Assembly: GCF_019649055.1 (NCBI RefSeq)
Contig: NW_026570391.1
Coordinates: 124,001-188,000 of the forward strand
DNA from: Paramacrobiotus metropolitanus
Taxonomy: Eukaryota; Tardigrada; Eutardigrada; Parachela; Macrobiotidae
Reading direction: 5' to 3'
DNA: 64,000 nucleotides
Under the pieces are notes generated by a model that saw only the letters and a program-made list of their open reading frames with translations, had not been told where the DNA came from and ran no database searches. Both the position numbers and the translations under genes were made by a program. The stretch's first letter is position 1; every line of letters begins with the position of its first letter. Shown one piece after another: positions 35,886 to 46,229 of this stretch.

Positions 35886-36128
35886 TTTTTCCAGGCGTTG
35901 AAAATACTTGTAATTGTGTCGTTCCTGCATGAGCAAGTACGAAGTGCGCATCGCTCGTATTGCTGTCTGCATATATTCGAGCCCAAACCCACGCACATAA
36001 TTATGTAGGTATAAAATACGGAAGTACTAGTACCTGTTTTGTTATTTGCAGGCCTACAATACATGAAAGGAAATTAACAATGCACGGACGCGTTGAACGC
36101 GTTAGATTGGCACAGCGATGACTGCGTC

Positions 36129-36206
36129 AAATTTCTATCTCGTCAGAATGAAAGCACAGTCCTTTCTCGAAATGAAGGTGCTTTCGTTCTGACGCGACTG
36201 AAATTT
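36129..36206 (+). other. 78-nt imperfect hairpin, precursor-miRNA-like
   Basis: The 28-nt left arm (36129-36156, AAATTTC..CGTCAGAATGAAAGCA) pairs with the 28-nt right arm (36179-36206, TGCTTTCGTTCTGACG..GAAATTT). Four positions differ; one of them is a G-U pair on the plus strand. The loop is 22 nt. Size and pairing are within the range of animal miRNA precursors, but a small foldback repeat would look the same. Just downstream, at about 36241-36262, a GGACACC/GGTGTCC hairpin occurs. Confidence 0.4.
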
Positions 36207-36419
36207 TTGATAAGATTTTCTGACGTCGAACTGATGTACTGGACACCATACGGGTGGTGTCCACCATACGGTAGTGGACACCACTTTTAGATACTCGTAC
36301 GTCTGAGGTATTTGCTGATAAGTAGTGGAGTGATAGAGGAAACTGGTAGAAACAGAAGTCAAACGGGCATAGGCCGCAGCCACGCAGTCGCAGTGTGGGC
36401 AGTGGAACATGAGTAATAA

Positions 36420-37060
36420 TGCACTCGCGATGCCGGCATAATTAATCGCTCGGCATATTTAAACGCAAAATAATGAGCGCGCTCAGTTTCGTGCAGGAGC
36501 AGCGTCGACTCGATCACGATGACTACATATCCAATCATTACAAAGTGACATCCTGTCGAAGTGTCGGGGGTCAGCCGAATTGCAAAGGTTTCACTTAAAT
36601 GGCCTTCCTTACGACCGCCAAACCTCCAGCCCATAATGCATGCATGATCATGCATTACGGCCCAGAAGTATGGAGTTCCAGCCATCAATAATCCGGCCAT
36701 CATGCCGAATGGTCATGTAGTTCCCGCGCCCACAAGGATGGGACAAAGGTATCTCGAAAAATCGAACAGACAAGCAAACGGAACGAGAGTAACAATTATT
36801 AATAAAATATATGGATATTGTGTCCTCTAAGGAACCATCACACTTCCCGTCGTATTACTCATTAGACTGACACACGATGTTCAAACTTCAAAGAATACAT
36901 GTTACTGACACGGCTTTAAGTACCACACAGGGAACGGTAAACACACTCACTGACACAAAGCTTAGCCCGTATGTATCTTAGTAGGGATCGGTGTACTGGG
37001 TGCATAAGATCAGATATCAGCTACACATTCGCAATGAATAATGCTAATATAATTTCTAAG
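36420..37060. other. no gene supported
   Basis: A 114-codon reverse frame (36359-36703) has no domain and crosses the palindrome AATGCATGCATGATCATG at about 36634, so I do not call it. The rest is featureless. Confidence 0.4.
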
Positions 37061-37070
37061 AAATTATGAG

Positions 37071-37480
37071 TTACGGTAGTATCTCTACAATATCCCTCTT
37101 TGTGTAGAATAAAATCGAACCCCTGATTAAGAAAGAGAGCATCCGGCTAACCCGTCGCCACACTTCCTCGACAGACGCCAGTGCGGCGCCCAGCGGATCC
37201 ACCATGGCCGTAGACGTGGATGACTGCGTCGTCACAAGGGAATTAGGGAATCCTTTTGGAGTTACAAAACTCGCTACAAACTTCGCCAGCAGCAGTGGCT
37301 TCCCGGAGACCAACATGCTGACCATTAACAAAAAAAACCCCGCCATGTTCTCCGTCCGCCGCTTCCCGTTTTCGCCGGGATTCGCCGGCGACATCGGTTC
37401 CCCATCGGATTGCGTCTCCACGCGATCAATCATGCCATCCAGGCTTTTTCCGGTATCAGCAGGCTCTACCCACTGGGCGG
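37071..37480 (-). CDS. unassigned open frame with one hydrophobic segment
   Basis: The reverse frame is open from a stop near 37482 to the stop at 37071, with an ATG at 37433 (MIDRVETQSDGEP). It has a charged N-terminal part, one hydrophobic stretch (MAGFFLLMVSMLVSGKPLLL) and a hydrophobic C-terminus. Upstream of the ATG the frame continues as TAQWVEPADTGKSLDG, so this could be an internal or last exon. I recognise no family. It overlaps a forward-strand candidate exon (37410-37631), so at most one of the two is likely real. Confidence 0.25.
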
Positions 37481-37631
37481 TACATTACGCCAGATCATTG
37501 GAAAGATCACCAGCACGAACATCACCAGAACAACATTTGACGACAACCGGCTGTGTGGTGATGACGAGGACGCGAGGCAGGGGGTCGATATTCAATGCAG
37601 AGCAGCTCTAGAATTGCAGCGCGCGATCAGC
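37410..37631 (+). CDS. unassigned candidate exon ending at a good splice donor
   Basis: The forward frame reads AINHAIQAFSGISRLYPLGG, then TNITRTTFDDNRLC and GDDEDARQGVDIQC, and ends ALELQRAIS exactly before AGC|GTAAGT, a strong donor. The composition is protein-like and includes an NIT glycosylation motif. There is no in-frame ATG, so it would be an internal exon whose upstream acceptor could be CATCCAG or ATCAGCAG near 37440-37462. No partner exon was found. It is antisense to the frame at 37071-37480. Confidence 0.25.
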
Positions 37632-38034
37632 GTAAGTTTCAAATCATAGCTGACATACGTGTCGTCACAATATATAATCAGGACGCGGCACAGCTTCAGG
37701 GGCTTTATATAGAATCGCATAAGAAAATAAGCCAAAAAATAAATTACAACTAGAGAATAATCAATAACATTATAAACTGCTAGCAGTAATCGCCCGAATG
37801 TTCTAAGTACTGTTCTTGTCTTTTTTTTGTTAGATCGAACTTCTCTTTGTACCTCTTCCATGGTCATTTGTAAACGCGATCTATAACTGGCTGTTGTTTA
37901 TTATGTCAACAGTTATTATTTGATCATCCCACGCTGATATAGACAAACTGTCTGCGAAGTAAAGGAAACCATAACAGTGTCTATAGACATTCTAGCTCGC
38001 AAAGCAATTCGGCTGACCCTCTATACGCATATGC

Positions 38035-38505
38035 CATATTTCGACCTGGCAAAGCCCGTCGGTATTTTTCCTACATTTTAAGCAGCAGCTACGGGTATTA
38101 TTTGATTAATCCGGCCGAATGTTGACGGTACGGTGTTGACAAAAGTCAACGGTCAAAGCTTCTCCGGTCGAGATGGGTTAAGTACGCGATACTAAGTGCA
38201 CGCACTATGTTCAGACAGTTCAGTATTATTTTATTATCGATAGCGCCGCCTTCGCTGTCGATGACGTTGCGCCGTTGCGGTTGCTGTTGCTGACTACGTA
38301 CCGTTGCAGTAAAGAGGAACGAACAACATCGACACTTAACGGCCGCATTTAGTTGACAACTTCGTACTGCGGTATTTTTCAGATCGCTACGATCCGAAGC
38401 TGTATTTTACCGCTCCGTACTCTAATCGTCCGTGTAACGACCACACGGTCTCCATGGACTCTCTCGTTCCTGGGCTTTATAAGACCGGACCGCCATCTTC
38501 AAGGC
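38035..38505 (+). repeat. segmental duplication, copy 2, with TTTATAAGACCGG motif
   Basis: Diverged partner of 35445-35885 (see there). The final TTTATAAGACCGGACCGCC lies at about 38475-38495. A forward frame covers it and the sequence beyond (38353-38763), but nothing in its translation resembles a known protein. Confidence 0.6.
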
Positions 38506-38509
38506 GATA

Positions 38510-39150
38510 TATCGTTTCTACATGATGACATTATGTCAGACGGGGGCGATCGAGGAATTGCGGCTGATTGGCTGATCGGGCCTCCTCAACGCGGAAGGAT
38601 AGTGGCCTTCCGGGCCAGACGAAGTCAGTCAGTTGTCGGCTTAGCGATATCTAGTTGGCTGAGACTCCGCCAGCTGGCTATCTTCAAGCTGGAAACTGCC
38701 TACACACAAGTGTTTCACATCACAGCATTAGGACGGATGCCAGTCCCAGGAATTTTGTTGTGAGAATACAGCACTCGAGGCGCGCGTAGCGAAACTGGCG
38801 GATGATTATGAGTACTCGTATGTACAGTAGTGTGCATTTAACCGTTACAACACATGTGCATTTGAAGTACACCCATGCTCTTAATTGTAGAAAAATATAT
38901 TAATCATCAGTTTAAATGTCGCGTACCGATGCACAGATCATAGCTGACACATAAGAGCGCCACAACACGGAAAAGCTTCAAGGGCTTTTGAATCGGCATA
39001 TGAAAATAAGCCTTAAATAAATTACAGCTAGAGAATGATCAGCAACGTGGCCAACTGCCCGTAGTAAACGCCTGCCGCGGATAGGAACAAGGCCCATCCC
39101 GACACCGGCGACTGTCAGTTCCCACGGCAGCAGCGCGTGGGAACCGTTAA
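38510..39150. other. intergenic downstream of the receptor gene
   Basis: No gene is supported. The reverse-strand receptor ends at 39155. Confidence 0.35.
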
Positions 39151-39154
39151 CCGC

Positions 39155-42100
39155 CTACTGAGACGCGCTGCAGACGTTGACCTTTACCGGCGTCAGCTGC
39201 ACCGACGTCGCTCCGACGGTCACGTTGCCGGCGGTGTTCTGGCTCTGACTGGTGTGGATGCTGTGCAGCGCCGATACCCCGGCGCGCCGCCGCCGTATCC
39301 CCAGTAAACGGAGGTACCCCTCCCGGAAGTGGTCGAGGGACGCCGCGTAGACGACACAGTTAATCGAACTGTTCCCGTGCGCCATCAGCACCGTCAGGAT
39401 GTACCACACCGGGTGCACGGCGGTCCCCTTGCCCATCAGGATCAGCACGGCCACCGGCGCCCACATCAGCAGGAAGATGACGTACACCTTGAACAACGCT
39501 CGCGCCACCCGCACGTTCTCGCGGAACTTCCGGTTGGACATGGTCCTCTTCGTCCTTGGCCTTCTCGTCGCGGTTGAGGATGCGCTGGCGGACGAGGTTG
39601 GAGTTCTTGACCTTTAGGTAGATGCCGAGGTAGGCCAGGAAGCTGGTGATGACGGGGATGGCCACGCCCACCAGGATGTAGAATAAAGCGTAGGAGTGCA
39701 GGTGGTTGGCGAAGGTGCACATGTAGAAGACGACGCTGAAGCGGTTGTCGCCCCACCCCACGTGATTGGGCAGTTCGATGCTGTAGATGACCATCCAGAC
39801 GCCGATGCACATGAAGACGGTGTTGCGTCGAGAGTAGATTTTTTCATAGTGCTCGTAGTGGGCGATCATCACGTACCTAAAATTAACAAAAATAATAAAA
39901 TAAAATAAATAAAATAAAATAAAATAAAATAAAATAAAATAAAATAAAATAAAATAAAATAAAATAAAATAAAATAAAATAAAATAAAATAAAATAAAAT
40001 AAAATAAAATAAAATAAAATAAAATAAAAATAAAATAAAATAAATAAAATAAATAAATAAAATAAAATAAAATAAAATAAAAATAAAATAAAATAAAATA
40101 AATAAAATAAAAATAAAAATAGTAAAAATAAAATAAAATAAAATAAAATAAATAAAATAGAATAGTTTAGCCGACAACCGAAAGTAGTGGACACCGGTAA
40201 AATTTAATCTACATACCTGTTGACGGCGATCATACAAATGTTCCAGGTAGACGAAATGCAGCCGGTGGCGCACAGCGTCGCCACGATCGAGCACATGACA
40301 GGCCGGGCACTCCACCACTCTTCGCCCAGTAACGCTCCTAAAATGCCGCCCACAATTTTTATTAATTTTATTTACCACTATAGCGAACCCGATCCTGGCA
40401 GGGCTACTTAAAGGTGCATCGCTATAATTGTGTATTAAATTCATCACGCGCTCGCTTAAGCTTTAATAACGCGCGCACGTTTATTTTCTGTCAGATACGA
40501 TGCATCCTATGCATGCTAATTAAACCGACGTTAATCTTGCGCTGGAGTTGGTGGAGTAAAGGGATTATTCAGGATGCGGAAAGAAGATGGAAAATCCGAA
40601 ATGCTGGTCATTAGTCTGTATTACTTATAGAATTAATTTTAATCTGAAAATGCGCAGCGAAGAAAACCCTTCAGGCGTCAATACTTTATCCAAGAAATTT
40701 TAAAAACGATCCTGATCATTACCAAAGAATTTTCCTTGGGAAACCGGCGTGCTTCGACATTAGTATGACGCAGTTAATCAGTTTTCTTAGCCTTTTTTGA
40801 CGATTACACGTCACTGTATTATTAACATTCCAGAATTACGTGTTATCGGTAAATTATTAAAAATTTTCAAGCTTAAGAAATTAGTGACCGGCACGAACAG
40901 CAGTTGCAAAAATCTTAATCAGCCGTTTTTTTTAAAAATCAGTTTAATATGAACTATTATTTTCCCATATATGTTTTTTTTTATTTCAATGCAGTATTTT
41001 AAAAACAGGTTGCCGGCACGTTTTGAACCGTTATTTATCAGGCCCGCCGCGCGTCAACAGGAAGCAAGGGCGCGTGCCAACCTGACGTCACGCAATAGGC
41101 CGTTAATGATCATCGGCTAATTATAGACGTTTCGGACTGGGAACGTCAGACGCACGCCGACCAGAGACAGGAGAAGAATTTCCGGCGGGGAAATTGACCT
41201 GTTCACACGCCGTGTTCTACGAACGTACCGACAATGTTGCCGGGCTGGGTGACCAGCGTGACGAAGAGGTCGGCCAGGGAGAGATTGACGATGAAGTAGT
41301 TGCCGGTGGTGCGCAGGGCCGGCACGATGCACACCGCTCCCATGACCTGCCAACGGAGACGGGCGTTAATTAGCACGGATAGCTGCGACTAACACTTGTT
41401 ACATGCGGCATGTATGAGCTTTCAACGCGGCTGCAATAACGTGTAATCAGTCTCCTGACCTCACCGCGTACTGCGCCCGTTTACTCGTCGCATCTACGCC
41501 GGAAGTGCAGGGCTTCATGCCAGCTTAACTCCAGTTGGGAAGAACAGGAAGCCCTTTACTTACACTGTTTACGCAAACAAAACCACGCGCTGCTTTAAGC
41601 GGCGGCGTGCAGGTACGTTTTTCTTGTAACGGAAGTGACCTTTGTATATGGTACCCACTTCGTGTCTTAACATGCACGAAAGCTTTCCCATTCCCAAACA
41701 CATTTTTGCTCTGTTTTATGACATTATGTAGCGGGGTGTTTTGTATATACATTGGCGGGAAAACCGTTTGTGCGCATGCGCGCAACACGCACTGGTTGGC
41801 GGAGTTTTGGCTGTAAGAAAATTCCAACAAGTTTAAATGCGTGCAAGTGTTGTCGTGAACCGCTTCTCCCAAATTGTGCACAAAACCGCACATTATCATG
41901 AAGATCAGTTTTAAACTGAACTAGGGTTGCATTATTTTTTTCAAAATTATAACAAGCTGCTTAAAAAATAAACGAGTGGGAATTTTTAAAAAATCTTTGG
42001 AGACAACGTGAAGCGGCAGTCTATTCTACTACATCGAGCGGTGGCAGTTGGTGTGAACGCCGGAAGTATTTGCATAATTAACCTCTTGGGCATTTGTATA

Positions 42101-43278
42101 CAATTATTACGTTTATTTAACGTTCAGTAGTGCAGCAACACCATGTAGCACAGACTCACAGTGCAAAAGAACGGAAGATGTTTGTAAATATTGTGCGGAA
42201 GAGTTCAGTAGGCAGGCGTTGACATTTGACAAGAAAGCCAGGGCTTTTAATTAAAGTATAAGGTATACAGGTCAGGTTTCTGTCGGACATGCAGTACGGT
42301 AACACCGGTTTTTAATTAGAGAGATAATATTTCCATAATATAAATAAATATTATCCGTTTCAGCCTACAGTCGTTGGTTTCGCTGGGCGACTGTAAGGAA
42401 ATGTCAGCGTAATACGGTGGGAAAACCCGACAGCGACAACACCGGAAGTGCTGCTGACATTAGCCCGCGACTAATCGACCTGGCCGCGAGGTAAGATCGG
42501 CGTCCAGGCCGAGCAGACAGCGGATGTCCGGGCAGGAAAATTCTCCTGACCTTTCATTCGTAAATTATGACCTCATTCTTACGCCGCGTATGGGATAAAC
42601 CGGCGTGGAAAAGACCGGCTCGAGTTACTGCTCAAACGAATATGCGTAGAATACAAAAGAAACCACGGTGACCTTTGTGCGATGTAACTCGATCCGATGA
42701 TAAAGCATTACGCGAGACGAATAGGCAATAAAAAGCCTGCATATATTGGCATTTGGCATGGAAATAAAATAAGCGTTGAGCGATTAACGACGGGCAGCGG
42801 AATTTAAAAAAAAACACAAATAACTACAACTACAGTATAATAATAGTGTAAAAATAAAAAATAACAAAGCTGCGAGTACTATAAACATACTGCAGCGATA
42901 AAAATAATACTAAAACCACTATAAAAAATAAATGCGTTTATTAAAGAGAAAATGTAAGAAAAATTAACTATGCATGTAAAAAAATACAGCAAATTATGCA
43001 AAAAAATTAGAAAAAGTGTAAAGATTGTCCAACAATTTTTCCAATAACAACAACTAACAGCGGTATAATTTGGCACTGACCAGAATATTGCCGATGGTGC
43101 CGAAGACGCTCTGGAAAGCCAGACAGATGACGTAGAAGGTCTGCAACGGCTTATTCCCGTCCAGCGGATTGCGGTGCATCAAATCGCTGCGATGGACATG
43201 TCCGGCGTCGGCGCCGCTGCCCGAGCCGTTGCTCCAGTTGAACAGCGCCACCACATTCGTGTCCAACACGTCCAACAT
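39155..43278 (-). CDS. class A (rhodopsin-family) GPCR, melatonin/moody-like, four exons, one frameshift
   Basis: A seven-helix plasma-membrane receptor. Exons on the minus strand are 43081-43278, 41229-41346, 40217-40337 and 39155-39876; all junctions are GT-AG with matching phases. Exon 1 holds an extracellular N-terminus with an NWSNGSG glycosylation site and TM1 (AFQSVFGTIGNIL). Exon 2 gives TM2 (NYFIVNLSLADLF). Exon 3 gives TM3 with its conserved Cys and ends at ICMIAVNR; exon 4 starts Y, completing an NRY motif in place of DRY. TM4-7 are in exon 4, with MWAP in TM6 and NSSINCVVY in TM7. NRY with this context resembles melatonin and moody-type receptors; the ligand is unknown. Exon 4 needs a one-base shift near 39541, between KAKDEE and MSNRKFRENV: either assembly error or a disabling mutation. 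Confidence 0.85.
39895..40165. repeat. (AAAAT)n microsatellite inside a receptor intron
   Basis: About 270 bp of AAAAT pentanucleotides, with occasional AAAT and AAAAAT slips, fill most of the 340-bp intron 39877-40216. Reverse-strand frames made of FYFIL repeats come from this tract and are not coding. Confidence 0.95.
40338..41228 (-). other. receptor intron 2, no internal gene
   Basis: An 891-bp intron bounded by the donor GTCG|GTACGT and the acceptor GCATTTTAG|GAGCG on the minus strand. It is AT-rich, with no repeat or gene seen. Confidence 0.7.
41347..43080 (-). other. receptor intron 1, carrying a dispersed repeat
   Basis: A 1,734-bp intron between ATTCTG|GTCAGT and TTGGCAG|GTCATG. 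It holds a DR1 copy at 41560-41930. TGACCTTT words occur at about 41629, 42549 and 42669. No other gene is seen. Confidence 0.7.
41560..41930 (-). repeat. dispersed repeat DR1, nearly complete reverse copy
   Basis: Read on the minus strand it starts CAACCCTAGTTCAGTTTAAA, continues TGATCTTCATGATAATGTGC, ACGCATTTAAACTTGTTGG, TGTTGCGCGCATGCGCAC, AAACGGTTTTCC and TAATGTCATAAAACAGAGC, and ends in a CGTGCATGTTAAGACAC region. It is one of the most complete copies and lies inside receptor intron 1. Confidence 0.7.
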
Positions 43279-43639
43279 ATTCGCAAAGTACCGGCCAACG
43301 TTAACGCGCCGGCCGACCGAACTATAAAGGTGAAAGCGGCCGGTGAAAAAAATGCCTCGCGGGTGCACTTGCCGGGTTAAAACGCCGCTGCCAACAACAC
43401 GGGAAATGGATGCGCCATGAAGGGGCTTTGACAAGATCGCGGTATCGGATACCAGCGCTGCCGGCGCTTTAAATGGGCACACTGATGGGAAGAGATCGAG
43501 GCGTGTACGCTTAAGCCGGCACCAGGAATCGGCGCTGTATAAATCCGTACAGATGTCGGACAATCTTCTCCTGATTAAACCGTACCTCACTGTGTAGTAC
43601 ACGCGCCCCGAAAATTAGCACGGCACGTGATGCTTAGAT

Positions 43640-46095
43640 TGCGGAGTTTTTGCACCGGAAACACCTGCTTGTCGATCCGGCTGCTAACTATTTAAAAAAA
43701 TAGGAAGCGGCCGAGCGCGATATGTGATAATGCCGGTTTGCGTGATACCGACGACAATTCGGCGTATCACGACATTACTGTTTTTAGCTGTCTGTATATT
43801 CCTAAATAATTCCAATTGTGTTAAGGAAATTACCTCACGACGCCCGCTTTATGCCGGCAGTGAAATTCTCCGCGAAAGGAGCAAAAGGCTGTCTGGACAT
43901 TTTATATATAAATAGACTAATCAGCTATAATGCAATTTGCTCGATAACGCAGTATTATTTACGAAATCCCTGGTACTGCGAGGAACGACGTTCACCGGTC
44001 GTCGGTCAATAATATAATTCAGTAAATATTCATCAGTGCTGACGCATGGCCACCCAATATCAAACAATGTTATAAAATGAAATGATAATTATTGTGCTGT
44101 GTATTTCAGTTTTTTCTGATTCGCGGCGGTTAATACAGATAACGGTCTTGCAATTGTATACTGAAACCTGCATTTATCTGCACCATAAAGTTCCTATGTT
44201 TTTATTATAATTTTAATTCGCGATAAGCTGATTCTATCTGTATTGCAGTATTTTTTGTTGTAATTTATTGTATTTGTTATGCTTGCTTATATCATATTTT
44301 TTGCAGTTTTTTAATGACGATTAAAAGATTTTTATTTTTATGGTGATTTTTATAGATTTTTTTTAAGTTCGTGTCATGGTAGTTTTATTTACATCGCTAT
44401 TTATAACGTTCCATGTACAACGTAAATACATCTGTGTACCAATTTCTACAGTACATGCCGTTTCGCTTCTAACTGGTTGTTGCATATACGCCGTTTATGA
44501 CATTGGCGTTGTTTTATGTTTGCCAACTTGTCCGTCCATGTTAAAACGGAGAAATCGTCATCCGTTTTTGATAGAGAAATCAGTCGATCGTGGCTGGAAT
44601 TTTGTGGGCATTTGCTAATAAGAACTTGCGTTATGGAGAGCTCTCGTGTCTTCTTGTACAGATATATATAGATATAGCGAAAACATAAGTGCGTGGGCGG
44701 TGTGCCTACCGGAAATCACAAATATCTGGGCAACAACATCATTTACGTCTTATTCGTGCACGTAGTTGGATAGATCATAGATGGTAAAGAGTTTCTAGTG
44801 ATGTGTGGATTAGGAATAAGAAATATGTACATCAGGTGATGTGAGACACCCAATTTAGATCCAACCAGGTTGATATGCGAAACCCTGCACGGCTTATCGT
44901 GGTTGTTGCGGGTTTGGAAGCCGATGCAGTGCCAAATCCAGAGATATTATTGTATTTTTGCCGCTCTTTTCCGTCATTTACGCCTGAATAATAGTGGAGC
45001 AGCACGTGGAATATACTGCTGCATACGTTTCTTCAACAGCATTATATAATCGTGTGTTGTTTTAATATCTTCAAGTTTTCTTAATATTCGAGCAGTGATT
45101 ACTGTTAAATAAGCATGTTATTTACATTTTGGTAATTTTGGTAATATCAACGCATAACAAATTGCACTACAACACCGCCATTTTATATTAACAAGTAACA
45201 ACACTGGCCAATTATTTATTTAATAAGTACTGTGCATCGTTTTGGTATAGTTGCCCATAGATTCTTGTATTCGGCGTATTCCTCACTGTTATCGAGCGCT
45301 TTATAAGACAAAATAAAAAAAACTGCGAAGTGGACATTAAAATTTAATCATGACATTATTTTGTGTGCTGTACATACGTACTACTCGTATAAAACGTGTA
45401 GAACAGGCACGCTGCAAACATTTTACGTACAACGGTACATATTTGCAAAAGTACATAACAACATATAACATATTTTATATCCCAAGTGCACGTATATAAT
45501 ATTGATTTGTTAATCGTTTTTACTGAAAGCATCTGTTGCCGACAAAAACCACATGACCACGCCCTCCGCAATCTGTCCGGTCCGGAACTGTCAAGGCCAG
45601 AAAGTACTGTAAAGCAGACGCAGCACAAAACTGTGGAAACTAACTGTACACACCAACTGCATCAACTTATTAATTTTACAACAGCTGTTCAGCACTGGCG
45701 ATTTTATCAATGAGCGGCAGCGGCCAGAAAAAAAGCACAACATTTCGCGGTAGAGCGGAATGCGTGCCGCAGCTCCACTCACTCAACGCCCGACACAGTA
45801 GCACACAAACTGCATTACATGTGCAGCGGAAACAACCGCGCGATAAAACTTTCAACCAGCTGATACACCGTATGAGACATGAGACACAAGTTATTCCGCT
45901 GGCACGCCGCATATATGGTCAAAGTACACTACACACCATCATACACAATCACATGGCTTCTTTTTTTCTTGCGCATTGCTTCAAGAACTCTTGCAAAAAA
46001 ATTGTCTATTTGATCGAAGCGCGATTGCTAGCGGGTTGATTATTATTACGGAAACTTCCTCTGATTAAAATTCTAATGGGTTCTTATGTAATCTT
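43640..46095. other. long AT-rich intergenic region
   Basis: About 2.4 kb without a supported gene. Scattered open frames (e.g. 43724-43915, 44376-44618, 45710-46039) show no domains. The right part may contain untranslated or small upstream exons of the ATP-grasp gene, because the first visible exon is preceded by a good acceptor. Confidence 0.45.
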
Positions 46096-46100
46096 GTGCT

Positions 46101-46140
46101 TTCTTATGTTTTCTTATGTTTTCTTATGTTTTCTTATAAT
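46101..46140 (+). repeat. decamer array TTCTTATGTT, left arm
   Basis: Four head-to-tail copies of a 10-bp word (TTCTTATGTT three times, then TTCTTATAAT). They are complementary to the array at 46661-46700, and the pair brackets the first visible exon of the ATP-grasp gene. Confidence 0.8.
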
Positions 46141-46229
46141 TTCTGCGACATATATGCCATTTTTTACATATACGACGGAATAATAAATTTGATTTTTGTT
46201 GCTATTATTATTATTATTATTATTAGAAG

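Noticed and set aside
39869-40447. 192-codon reverse frame rich in F, I, L and Y
   Set aside because: Most of it is the AAAAT microsatellite in the receptor intron; only its first part overlaps the real TM3 exon, and in a different frame.
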